NCBI GenBank assembly: GCA_027858355.1
Contig: JAQICW010000045.1
Coordinates: 1 to 7,616, forward strand
DNA length: 7,616 bases
Reading direction: 5' to 3'
Source of the DNA: Desulfobacula sp.
Lineage (GTDB): Bacteria; Desulfobacterota; Desulfobacteria; Desulfobacterales; Desulfobacteraceae
Both the position numbers and the translations under genes were made by a program. Shown piece by piece: positions 1 to 6,496 of this stretch. A model generated the notes under the pieces. That model searched no databases. It saw nothing but the letters and a program-made list of their open reading frames with translations, and had not been told where the DNA came from. Position 1 is the first letter of the stretch, and each line of letters opens with the position of its first letter.

Positions 1-261
1 GGGAAATGGAAAACAGGCCCGGCGAAATGGGCATCCAACCCTGAAAGCCTTCTTGAGCAAAAATCATTTTTAAATATCGTTAAAAAATGCCTGCAGGATC
101 TTCCAAAGAAGCCCGCTCGCGCTTTTGCCTTACGGGAACTGGAAGATGAAACCACCGAAACTATTTGTAAGGTTTTAAATATTACCACGACTAATTGCTG
201 GGTGATCCTCCACAGGGCTCGCTTTTTGATGAGAAAATGTATAGAACTCAAATGGCTTTAA
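1..261 (+). CDS. ECF-type RNA polymerase sigma factor, C-terminal part (gene starts before the window)
   Basis: Reading frame 1 is open from the first base to TAA at 259-261 and gives 86 residues of a sigma-70 family protein. The segment ALRELEDETTETICKVLN, followed by a helix ending WVILHRARFLMRKCIE, is the region 4 helix-turn-helix that contacts the -35 element. The closing LKWL resembles the C-terminus of small ECF sigma factors that end shortly after region 4. Region 2 and the start lie outside the window. The next gene, 14 bases downstream on the same strand, encodes a zf-HC2 protein, the usual partner of an ECF factor, which supports a two-gene operon. The factor would direct RNA polymerase to a small regulon. 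The target promoters cannot be told from this fragment. The family call is strong; the subgroup is not determined. Confidence 0.85.
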   Translation, partial: GKWKTGPAKWASNPESLLEQKSFLNIVKKCLQDLPKKPARAFALRELEDETTETICKVLNITTTNCWVILHRARFLMRKCIELKWL

Positions 262-275
262 AAAAAGAGTTGAAT

Positions 276-542
276 ATGATAAACCACTGGACATTCAGAT
301 GCAAAGACGTTTCAGATTTAATTTCCCGGTCCATGGACGAAAAGCTTTCGTTAAAGATCAGGATGGGTATTAAATTTCACCTGATGATGTGTCATTTGTG
401 CTTAAATTATAAGAACCAGTTAATTTTAATCCGCAAGGCCGTCTTAAAATTAGAAAGCGACAAAAAATCTGATAACGAAATCACCCATTTACCGGATCAG
501 GCCCGGCAGAAAATAAAAAAGCACCTGAAGAAACTTGAATAA
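276..542 (+). CDS. Small cytoplasmic anti-sigma factor with zf-HC2 zinc finger
   Basis: This 88-residue protein has Cys9 followed by His35-x3-Cys39-x2-Cys42, the zinc-binding pattern of the zf-HC2 / ZAS anti-sigma family. The sequence around it (CKDVSDLISRSMDEKLS) matches the usual start of that fold. There is no membrane segment; the C-terminal half is basic and probably helical. The frame stays open upstream to 195, but that would overlap the sigma gene by 67 bases. The ATG at 276 has an A-rich AAAGAG-like ribosome site just upstream and lies 14 bases after the sigma stop, so I take it as the start. The protein would bind and hold the sigma factor inactive; loss of zinc or oxidation of the cysteines could release it, as in known ZAS proteins. 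The signal is not shown by the sequence. Confidence 0.75.
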   Translation: MINHWTFRCKDVSDLISRSMDEKLSLKIRMGIKFHLMMCHLCLNYKNQLILIRKAVLKLESDKKSDNEITHLPDQARQKIKKHLKKLE

Positions 543-654
543 TTTTTGTAAGTTTTTTTTGATCCCCCCGACAAACCCGCTGAAGTGACATGCAAGTGTC
601 TTTGTATTATTTAACAAGAATATCTGTAGCAGTACTTTTATTCATCATTATTAA

Positions 655-661
655 TAAGGAG
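655..661 (+). promoter_or_regulatory. Strong ribosome binding site of the cytochrome P460 gene
   Basis: TAAGGAG ends five bases before the ATG at 667. It fixes this start and suggests strong translation. The 124 bases between the anti-sigma stop and this ATG contain a T-run and a TGACAT-like element, but no promoter that I can place with confidence. Confidence 0.7.
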
Positions 662-666
662 TTATT

Positions 667-1140
667 ATGACAAAAAAAATCACAGGGTTTATTATTCTTT
701 GTCTGGCAGTTTTCATGGTCACGTCGGTAATGGCAGGAATGCCGGGAGCCGATCCCAAGGAGCTTTGGGAACATATTACCAAAACCTCCCCATATACCCA
801 ATGGAAATTCTGGGATGATCATCAGGGAATGCTTGAAGGGAATGAACCCCACGGGTCCTTTAACAAAGTTTATGTCAATGACAAGGCATATGATTCATCT
901 TCAGCCCCCTTTAAATATGGGGCCATCGTTGTAAAAGAGAATTACAATAAAAAGAAAAAATTAATGGCGCTTACTGTTATGTATAAAGTCCAAGATTATA
1001 ACCCAGGGGCCGGTGACTGGTTCTATGCAAGATATACGACACGCGGCAAAGCAAAACCCTATGGGCAACCAAAAGGATGTGTCAGCTGTCACAGTGCCAA
1101 TGCTGATAATGATTTTATTTTTGTCCATGACTTTGAATAG
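667..1140 (+). CDS. Secreted cytochrome P460 family protein
   Basis: The 157-residue protein starts with a Sec signal peptide: basic MTKK, a hydrophobic stretch to about residue 20, and a probable cut after SVMA (23). The mature part, with HGSFNKVYVND near 72-82 and GAIVVKENYN near 85-94, resembles the cytochrome P460 domain. Near the C-terminus Cys138-V-S-Cys141-His142 is a single c-type haem attachment motif, as expected for this family. P460 enzymes of nitrifiers oxidise hydroxylamine or handle nitric oxide using a haem cross-linked to lysine. Whether this protein keeps that cross-link or activity is unknown; many related proteins in sulfate reducers have no tested function. It should act in the periplasm. 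It lies 124 bases downstream of the sigma/anti-sigma pair and may be under its control, which would make it a redox or nitrosative stress protein. That link is inference. Confidence 0.85.
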   Translation: MTKKITGFIILCLAVFMVTSVMAGMPGADPKELWEHITKTSPYTQWKFWDDHQGMLEGNEPHGSFNKVYVNDKAYDSSSAPFKYGAIVVKENYNKKKKLMALTVMYKVQDYNPGAGDWFYARYTTRGKAKPYGQPKGCVSCHSANADNDFIFVHDFE

Positions 1141-1160
1141 CACGTTTTTGTAATTCTTGT

Positions 1161-1198
1161 ATGACCCGGTTAATTCATTTGATGACCGGGTCATTTTT
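1161..1198 (+). terminator. Intrinsic terminator after the cytochrome P460 gene
   Basis: ATGACCCGGT (1161-1170) pairs perfectly with ACCGGGTCAT (1185-1194) around a 14-base loop, and the stem runs into five Ts. It lies 20 bases after the P460 stop and 15 bases before the end of the convergent SEC-C gene. It clearly serves the + strand. The - strand side lacks a good U-run next to the stem. Confidence 0.85.
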
Positions 1199-1213
1199 CC
1201 CATTTAATTTTCT

Positions 1214-3661
1214 TCAAGTCGTCAAGCGGTATTGCCTCTCGATCACGGTTGCCAGATCCGGGCCTTTCCAATAGGGGCTTATCCATCTTGGACGCTGATC
1301 TTTCCACTTGAAATTTGCCCTTCGCCAATGGCCGCGAACCATAAACTTTACCATGAGATTGCGGCCGGATGCACTCTTTTCTATAGCCTTCATTTTTTCA
1401 ATATGGGAGATATTGATCTTTCCGGGAAGATAGATCACTTCCTGTGAAGAAAGATATTCGGTATCAGCCGGCCCTGTATCCGATCTCTGTTGCTGTCGGC
1501 TGATCAGGGGTCCTGTTATGGTTTCGGTTGCCACATCTGCACTTGTGGTATAAAGGATGGCATTGATCACCAGGTGCACCATTTCCCGCATCAGTTCCGA
1601 TTTGAGAATCGGATCCATCCCTTTTTCCTCAGCATCGGGAAAATAGCTGGTCAGGATCTGGTCCAGACGGGCCATGGGGTCAATTATTAAATCCAGAACC
1701 CGCAGATACGGCCATTGTTCAATAAAGGCATCAAAAGAAAACACGATTCTCAATCCCTTTGTTTCATTGGATATGATTTGCGTCACATATACGGTCATTA
1801 TCTCAAGTTTACGTCCGCCCATGGGGCAGTCCCGCATTTGTGAAAGCATTCTCTCGGCAATTTCAAGGGTGAAGCGATCGTTAAAAACAAAGGCAAAAGA
1901 AGAATAGGGCAATTTGAGCATGTCACCAGCCAGATCCAGGCGGGTGTGCCCCAGCATATAGGAAAGGGATGGGTCAATCCAGAAAGTCTTTCGAAAATGC
2001 AACTCGTAATTGACCATATATTCCAGGTGGGAAGCCAGCAGGCTACCGTGGTTTTTCGCCATCTGCCTGTCCATGCCCTGTTCAACGGCCAGGGCTGTCT
2101 GTTCTCTGACAAAGCGCTGAAAATCCAGATTCATTTCCAGATCTTCACGATCCAGGGTCATTTTGTCATCAAAATTGTCCTTATTTCGATATCCGGTCGC
2201 TATCTTCCGGACAACATCCCCCATCCCCCTGGCTAGGAGTTCCATGGCTTCAAACCCTGTAAGCGGCAGGTAACCACCTTGGTGCCGGTTCGGGTTCTCG
2301 TTTGCCAGGCCCAGTTCCTCCCACATCCAGGAAGGATCAAAACCAGGCTTCCCCCTAGTCAGTTCCGCTTCATAATGGTGTTCAAGATCCTTGAGCATTT
2401 CTATAATCCTGGGTTTAAGCCCAGGGGATTTGGCAGCCTGGCGAGGGGTGCAGCCGTCCAGCATGGGAATATCCATATCAAGCCATTTCTTGTAATATTT
2501 TTTTTGTTCTTCTTTTATGGCCTGGTCTAATTTTTCTCTGTCCGCGGGGGACAAATTCCTAGAACTATGGTCCGGTTCAGATTCTCTGGAATTAAACTCT
2601 TCCAGGAGACCCTGCATGCTGCTATACTTGGTAATTTTGTACAGGGCAAGGTCTTTGGTAATTCTTTTGATTTTTTTCTTACCCTTTTCACCCCATTCTT
2701 TTGAACTGGTTTCCAGAATAAGACGTTGGCCATCCATACGAAAGAACCCATAGATCCCCCTGCGGCCGTCTTTGGGTTTTGACAGCCAGGTCCATTTCAA
2801 TTCTTCGGTTTCACGTTCAAGGTCTTTTTTTGTATCCAGGACAGCCTTGAGTGCATCCGGGTCTGTCACATCAAAATAGACCTGGGTAATTATCATTTTA
2901 TGGCCGTCCCGGGTCACCATATCGGGAATAGGATTGATAAAGGGAGCCAGCCACATCTGATGAAATACCGGAGGCATTTTCTTATAAAAATCCGGATCAG
3001 TGGCTCCGGGCGGTCCTTGTTTAAACTCCGCATACATAGATTTTACTTTGTTCACTATCTGTTCCCTTTGCATGCGCGGGAAAAGAAAAAGGCCCCCATC
3101 CATTTCCGGCCTGCCGGATGCACCCACAGGCATTATGCGTGCTGCTAGTATTTCATGGCGTTGCATTGATTGTGATCCACTGATTTCCCTTACTTGTGTA
3201 ACCTGTCCGTTAATTAAATCCTTTAAGGTGATTGATTTTCCCGGGATGACCTTAACCGCCTCATAGAGTCGAACACATGACCTGCCTGCCATCTTCAAAA
3301 AACTTTGCTCCCCCTTTGTCAGGATGGGGCCTTCATCGATGAAATATTGGAATAAAGGCTGGTCATTGTCGGTTTTAAGATCAAAACAAAACCAGAAATC
3401 GAACATGGATTTACTCATTGAATGGACATATTCATCCAACTGGGACTGCTTTTCTGCCAAATCATCCCAGAATATATCCATGGCCTCAATTTCATATCCT
3501 TGCCAGCCTCCTTGATCCACAAAATCTTCCATCTTCTGCAGAGCCGACTCTCTTTCATCCGCTGAGTACAGTTGAGATCCCCCATCGCTGCCAATGCAGC
3601 ATCTTTTATACTTGCGCCCGCTGCCGCAGGGGCATGGATCGTTTCTCCCGATTTTTTTCAT
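1214..3661 (-). CDS. Large SEC-C motif protein of unknown function
   Basis: This 815-residue protein begins with GRNDPCPCGSGRKYKRCC (5-22), the SEC-C zinc motif (Cys10, Cys12, Cys21, Cys22) known from the SecA C-terminus and many uncharacterised proteins. Residues 144-195 (LKDLINGQVTQVREI and the following LAARIMP) resemble a segment common in SEC-C family proteins. Near 303-330 is a strand-like block with YGFFRMDGQRLILE. Residues 398-426 contain LDGCTPRQAAKSPG, a TPRxA pattern seen in other SEC-C proteins and resembling MbcA/ParS-type helices. The second half I do not recognise. There is no signal peptide or membrane segment, so it is probably cytoplasmic. The ATG at 3661 is preceded by AGGAAA at suitable spacing. 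The gene is single, convergent with the P460 gene, and long and intact, so it is under selection. Its function cannot be stated. A helper in protein quality control or a mobile-element accessory protein are both possible. Confidence 0.82.
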   Translation of the reverse strand: MKKIGRNDPCPCGSGRKYKRCCIGSDGGSQLYSADERESALQKMEDFVDQGGWQGYEIEAMDIFWDDLAEKQSQLDEYVHSMSKSMFDFWFCFDLKTDNDQPLFQYFIDEGPILTKGEQSFLKMAGRSCVRLYEAVKVIPGKSITLKDLINGQVTQVREISGSQSMQRHEILAARIMPVGASGRPEMDGGLFLFPRMQREQIVNKVKSMYAEFKQGPPGATDPDFYKKMPPVFHQMWLAPFINPIPDMVTRDGHKMIITQVYFDVTDPDALKAVLDTKKDLERETEELKWTWLSKPKDGRRGIYGFFRMDGQRLILETSSKEWGEKGKKKIKRITKDLALYKITKYSSMQGLLEEFNSRESEPDHSSRNLSPADREKLDQAIKEEQKKYYKKWLDMDIPMLDGCTPRQAAKSPGLKPRIIEMLKDLEHHYEAELTRGKPGFDPSWMWEELGLANENPNRHQGGYLPLTGFEAMELLARGMGDVVRKIATGYRNKDNFDDKMTLDREDLEMNLDFQRFVREQTALAVEQGMDRQMAKNHGSLLASHLEYMVNYELHFRKTFWIDPSLSYMLGHTRLDLAGDMLKLPYSSFAFVFNDRFTLEIAERMLSQMRDCPMGGRKLEIMTVYVTQIISNETKGLRIVFSFDAFIEQWPYLRVLDLIIDPMARLDQILTSYFPDAEEKGMDPILKSELMREMVHLVINAILYTTSADVATETITGPLISRQQQRSDTGPADTEYLSSQEVIYLPGKINISHIEKMKAIEKSASGRNLMVKFMVRGHWRRANFKWKDQRPRWISPYWKGPDLATVIERQYRLTT

Positions 3662-3718
3662 TGTCTAATTTCCTATTCATTAAAATTCATGTTTTCAGAC
3701 AACCAGGGAAGCCGAACA

Positions 3719-3750
3719 ACAAGTTCACCCCGTCATGGGGTACAACTTGT
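3719..3750 (+). repeat. Strong hairpin at the 5' edge of the intron fragment
   Basis: ACAAGTT (3719-3725) pairs with AACTTGT (3744-3750), and ACCCC (3727-3731) pairs with GGGGT (3737-3741). Together they form a 12-pair stem with a small internal bulge and a five-base loop. There is no T-run after it on the + strand, so it is not a normal terminator on that strand. It abuts the putative intron start. Some group II introns (class C) insert right after terminator-like stems, so it could be the insertion-site stem. It could equally belong to the intron RNA or to the upstream region of the SEC-C gene. Confidence 0.6.
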
Positions 3751-3797
3751 GTACGCCCGGCACGGGTGTGAACTTATGGGGTGAAAGTCCCCTGATC
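3749..3797 (+). ncRNA. Probable 5' end fragment of a group II intron
   Basis: The stretch starts GTGTACGCCCGGC and continues with a short stem (CCCGgcaCGGG) and then GGGGTGAAAGTCCCC (3778-3792), a hairpin with a GAAA-type loop. This order, with an AACTTA linker, looks like the first part of domain I in many bacterial group II introns. After about 3797 the resemblance stops, so most of the intron is missing here. A group II intron reverse transcriptase fragment and a probable intron 3' end are found at 6497-7208, which supports the reading. The recognition is by eye; a covariance model would settle it. Confidence 0.5.
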
Positions 3798-3832
3798 AGC
3801 GTCATTTATAATACCCGTTATTGAACAATTGG

Positions 3833-3869
3833 CCCCAAAAATAAATTAACTGGTACAGTTTTTTTGGGG
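3833..3869. repeat. Two-part inverted repeat downstream of the methyltransferase gene
   Basis: CCCCAAAAA (3833-3841) pairs with TTTTTGGGG (3861-3869). Inside lies a second inverted repeat, AACTG-gta-CAGTT (3848-3860). It sits 12 bases after the stop of the methyltransferase gene on the - strand. As a - strand terminator it would be odd, since the Ts are in the stem rather than after it. The neighbouring CTGGTACAGTTTTTT and GGATCAGTTTTTATCC look like degenerate tandem copies of one motif, as found at some transposon ends. Its role is undecided. Confidence 0.5.
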
Positions 3870-3881
3870 GAGGATCAGTTT

Positions 3882-5303
3882 TTATCCCGATTGTTTTAAG
3901 ACGATCACATATCTGCTTGTAACACCCAGTATCCTTTTTTTCTGCATGGCAGATACAACACCTGCGCTAAAGCGTTGCGCAGACATGGGGGCCTGGATAA
4001 TGTGAGTGCGCAACCAGCCTGTCCTTTTCAGGATATCAAGATAATCATCTATCAGGATGCCCCCTTTGCCTGCCTCTTCACTTGCCGGTGTATTCTGAAA
4101 ATCCCGCCAGTCTGCGTTGATGAAAGCAATTCGTGTCGTTTTTTTAGCATGCTGTTTGGCCAGGACAAAAAAAGCCTCAAGAAAACCAAGGTATTTATTT
4201 TTAGACAGTCCAGATATGCTTTTTTCATCGTAGCCATCCGCTTTTTTGTTAAAGTATGGCGGGTCAAAGATGATGAAGTCTGCTTTTGTTTTTGAACTTA
4301 CAGGCCATGCCAGGTGCCCATTCAATGATAGGGTCCATGTGTGGGACTCGATTTCAGGACGATTTGACCGGTCCATCATATCAAAGGCCCAGCATCTGCG
4401 GCCTAAAGCAAGGCAGGTGTCCGGGGTCACGCCGCCTCCGGCCATCGGGTCAAGAATCAGATCGTCAGGGCTGGAAAAATAAAAGAGAAGGTGGGCGATC
4501 AATTGTGCAGGGATGCGCCCGGGCCAGTCATCTCCAAATCTTTTATCACAATCATTGAAATCCCATTGATCCCAGGTTCTAAGACCCCAGCCAAGTTCCT
4601 TGAACCTGTCTTGATCATCTTTACCTTCCAATGCTAATGCCCAGACCATTGGATCTGTCCAACCGTGCTTTTGCGCTACCTGTGAAACAGTAAAGCCTTG
4701 AGACAAATCGCTATTCAGGAGTTTTGGCAATACTGCCATTTTTACTAAATGGTTATGAATTGTCTTTTGATTCATCCCCAATCTCGCGGCCATCCTGTCC
4801 TGGGGGATACCAAGACGATTCATGCAAAATATTTTGATGTCCATACCCATCTGGTTTACAGCACGAAGATCAGCGATATAATGATCCACAGTTCTTCTTG
4901 CCCGACCGATTGCTTTTCCGATTTCCACTGGGGTTAGCCCTGGATTTTTTTTATATGCACGGCGAGCAGTATCTCTTGCCTCTTCTTCCGTCAATTGTCT
5001 CGGACCAATGGCTTTTTTTGCGGCATATAGCAGGGGATCATTACCATCCAGATCCTTTATGACTGCTTTCACCTCTTCTACCCCCATTGATTTATAAGCA
5101 CTCCATCTGTGTGCCCCGTCAAGGAGGCGGTACTTGCCGGGCCTGCCCGGGGCATGCTCCACTTCAATGGGATCAAAGTTAAAACCATCCCTGATATTTT
5201 CGGCAAATATGCCCACACGCCTGTGGTCTATCCCTTTTCTGGGATAAATATCTTCATCAAGAATAATCGAAGTTATGGGGATCAGCCTTGCCTGTTGAAT
5301 CAT
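3882..5303 (-). CDS. ParB-like domain fused to a DNA amino-methyltransferase
   Basis: The 473-residue protein has an N-terminal ParB-like domain (about 1-95; LLDGAHRWSAYKSMG at 60-74 is the conserved box). Two helix-turn-helix-like segments follow, near 123-148 (LTPVEIGKAIGRARRTVDHY) and 165-189 (GIPQDRMAARLGMNQKTIHN). The C-terminal half is a methyltransferase: DPMAGGG (285-291) is motif I, binding S-adenosylmethionine, and DPPY (347-350) is the catalytic motif IV of N6-adenine or N4-cytosine enzymes. Motif I precedes motif IV and no large recognition domain is visible. ParB/HTH-methyltransferase fusions are frequent on phages and mobile elements as orphan methylases. No restriction enzyme or ParA gene is seen here, so a role in plasmid partition is unlikely. 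The ATG at 5303 has only a weak ribosome site (GGTG) before an A-run. The gene is intact although the DNA to its right is scrambled, which suggests retained function or recent arrival. Confidence 0.88.
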   Translation of the reverse strand: MIQQARLIPITSIILDEDIYPRKGIDHRRVGIFAENIRDGFNFDPIEVEHAPGRPGKYRLLDGAHRWSAYKSMGVEEVKAVIKDLDGNDPLLYAAKKAIGPRQLTEEEARDTARRAYKKNPGLTPVEIGKAIGRARRTVDHYIADLRAVNQMGMDIKIFCMNRLGIPQDRMAARLGMNQKTIHNHLVKMAVLPKLLNSDLSQGFTVSQVAQKHGWTDPMVWALALEGKDDQDRFKELGWGLRTWDQWDFNDCDKRFGDDWPGRIPAQLIAHLLFYFSSPDDLILDPMAGGGVTPDTCLALGRRCWAFDMMDRSNRPEIESHTWTLSLNGHLAWPVSSKTKADFIIFDPPYFNKKADGYDEKSISGLSKNKYLGFLEAFFVLAKQHAKKTTRIAFINADWRDFQNTPASEEAGKGGILIDDYLDILKRTGWLRTHIIQAPMSAQRFSAGVVSAMQKKRILGVTSRYVIVLKQSG

Positions 5304-5317
5304 GATTTTTTTTACAC

Positions 5318-5335
5318 CAACTGTTTAAGTAGTTG
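5318..5335. promoter_or_regulatory. Inverted repeat just upstream of the methyltransferase start
   Basis: CAACT (5318-5322) and AGTTG (5331-5335) are separated by eight bases rich in A and T, and lie 15-32 bases upstream of the methyltransferase ATG on the - strand. The position suits an operator, and ParB/HTH proteins may control their own genes. The arms are only five bases, so chance is possible. No clear promoter boxes were found beside it. Confidence 0.3.
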
Positions 5336-5355
5336 TTTTGATTATTGGTTATGCT

Positions 5356-5451
5356 ATGGCACAATCGTCATCATATGATTTTAATCATTTATCAGCCTCG
5401 CAATCCCAAAGCAAGCGCTTATTACAAATGCGTTGAAAATCACTTTGAAGA
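5356..5451 (+). repeat. Direct repeat shared with 7354-7448
   Basis: The two transposase starts form a direct repeat about 2 kb apart. Over the last 65 bases (5387-5451 and 7384-7448) they differ at only three positions, all in third codon positions; the first 30 bases are less alike and include one indel. The synonymous pattern says that both diverged while coding, so they are separate insertions of related elements rather than a recent duplication. The repeats flank the kinase, primase and intron fragments. Confidence 0.85.
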
Positions 5452-5464
5452 CCTGGAGGAGACC
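5356..5464 (+). pseudogene. IS91-family transposase, 5' end remnant (copy 1)
   Basis: This begins ATGGCACAATC and encodes YQPRNPKASAYYKCVENHFE and then DLEE, the start of the zinc-binding domain of IS91-type transposases. One extra base, relative to the second copy at 7354, lies within about 5377-5386 and puts the ATG out of frame with the conserved segment. Similarity ends near 5464, so only about 36 codons of a transposase normally several hundred residues long remain. It cannot make a working enzyme. It lies divergently next to the methyltransferase gene, and that gene's promoter may lie within this remnant. Confidence 0.75.
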
Positions 5465-5515
5465 CAGAAAAAAACGGCCACCATGAAATTAGATGACCGG
5501 TTTATAGAAAAATAA
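5465..5515 (+). pseudogene. Unidentified C-terminal coding tail joined to the transposase remnant
   Basis: The frame of the transposase remnant stays open after similarity ends and gives QKKTATMKLDDRFIEK before a TAA at 5513-5515. The second transposase copy differs completely from about 5452 on, so this is a different sequence joined in frame, perhaps the end of another gene. I do not recognise it, and it may be chance coding. Between 5516 and about 5626 I see no gene, only AT-rich DNA with the short palindrome AATAAT-aagt-ATTATT at 5606-5621 beside the next junction. Confidence 0.3.
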
Positions 5516-5626
5516 CGAAAACAGATCATTAAGAGCGGTTGGATCTGCCAAAAAGAATGTTTAATCGTATCCTAGTTAAATTTGGTGGTGAATTGAAAAT
5601 TTCAGAATAATAAGTATTATTGTGCC

Positions 5627-6007
5627 CTGTATTTCTTTGCTCATACCGCAACCATTGTCACTTACAGACAATAGGACAAACTCGCCGGGAATAAAACCGG
5701 AATGATCAGCACAATAATCTGTGTCAAGGACCCTGGTCGTTGTTTCAATGGTGATCTTGCCCACACCTTCGATGGCGTCCCGGGCATTGACGCATAAGTT
5801 GGCCAGGATCTGATCCATCTGGGTAGGGTCCATTTTGACAGACCAAAGGTTACCTCCCGGCAACCAGGCAAGATCAATATCCTCACCAATGAGGCGTCGA
5901 AGCATTTTGAGCATATTTTCAACGTTATTATTAAGATCAAGAACCTTGGGGGAGATGGTCTGTTTGCGGGCAAAGGCTAAAAGTTGCCGGGTAATGTCTG
6001 TTGCTCT
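5627..6007 (-). pseudogene. Sensor histidine kinase, internal fragment (dimerisation helix and ATPase domain)
   Basis: From about 6007 downward the frame reads RATDITRQLLAFARKQ, then NNVENMLKMLRRLIGEDIDL, the N-box NLCVNARDAIE and the G1 box SVSDNGCGM. These are the end of the HisKA helix pair and the first part of the HATPase_c domain of a hybrid-type sensor kinase. The phospho-accepting His region, the sensor domains and everything after KEIQ (end near 5627) are missing; the expected F-box and G2 box are replaced by unrelated hydrophobic residues. The open frame extends to a TTG at 6034, but those first residues come from a neighbouring primase fragment read in another frame, not from a kinase. 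It is a dead fragment without its own start. The full-length source gene was probably a PAS-domain hybrid kinase. Confidence 0.85.
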
Positions 6008-6494
6008 GACACAGCCCCGGTAAGAGAATACCAATCGCTCGCTGAAGAAATTTTATCAGGTCCTGGTTATTGTTCATGATCCGGTTAAGGAATTTTTCCC
6101 ACTGGGGACAAGTAGCATCTTTATCATAATAGACCGGGGCAACCTTGGTGATAAAATTATCTCTGGCATGGGGTAACAGTTCACCAGTGCTCAAGTCGAT
6201 AGTTCCATTTTTACAGTTCAGTAGGAACCGGTTTTTATCAAATTTATCTGGCTGTACAGGAAGTTCACTTTTTGCCAGTGAGACCATTGCCTTGATACGG
6301 CCATTAGATTCAGATGACAGTGCATGCCTGGCAATCACCTGGCGTTTGTTGTCATCCTCAGAATTTTTTGCTTCATCATAAATTTTACGGACAGTCTTTT
6401 TCGCAATTTGTTTTATCTGACCGGTTTCATCTTCAGCCCATTTTGTTCCATCCCAAGTAAGCCATTTTTTCCAGACATGGCAGTAGCAGAGTTG
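5998..6494 (-). pseudogene. Phage/plasmid primase (P4/D5 type), middle fragment
   Basis: Reading from about 6494 downward gives CYCHVWKKWLTWDGTKWAED, then SELPVQPDKFDKNRFLLNCK, NGTIDLSTGELLPH, FITKVAPVYYD and FLNRIMNNNQDLIKFLQRAIG. This is the D5_N region found just before the helicase domain in P4 alpha-like and other phage or plasmid primases. At about 6030-6031 one base is missing; in the shifted frame the next residues are YSLTGAVSEQQ, the expected continuation, so the gene was first cut from its source and also carries a frameshift. The fragment stops before the Walker A motif, and the primase part is also absent. It is inactive. Both ends are joined to unrelated genes. It shows that a phage or integrative plasmid was once nearby. 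Confidence 0.82.
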
Positions 6495-6496
6495 TA

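Noticed and set aside
195..275. Upstream extension of the anti-sigma gene start
   Set aside because: It overlaps the sigma factor coding sequence, and the added residues do not resemble the family; the ATG at 276 fits better.
586..610. TGACAT and TATTAT as a sigma-70 promoter for the P460 gene
   Set aside because: The boxes are only 13 bases apart, too close for a usual promoter. An ECF-type pair (AAACCC with GTGTC) has too long a spacer, about 21 bases.
3418..3771. A + strand open frame of 117 codons across the SEC-C gene start
   Set aside because: It is antisense to the clear SEC-C motif coding sequence, and its product has no recognisable features.
3882..5303. Plasmid partition ParB
   Set aside because: The C-terminal half is a methyltransferase, and there is no ParA gene or parS-like repeat cluster nearby.
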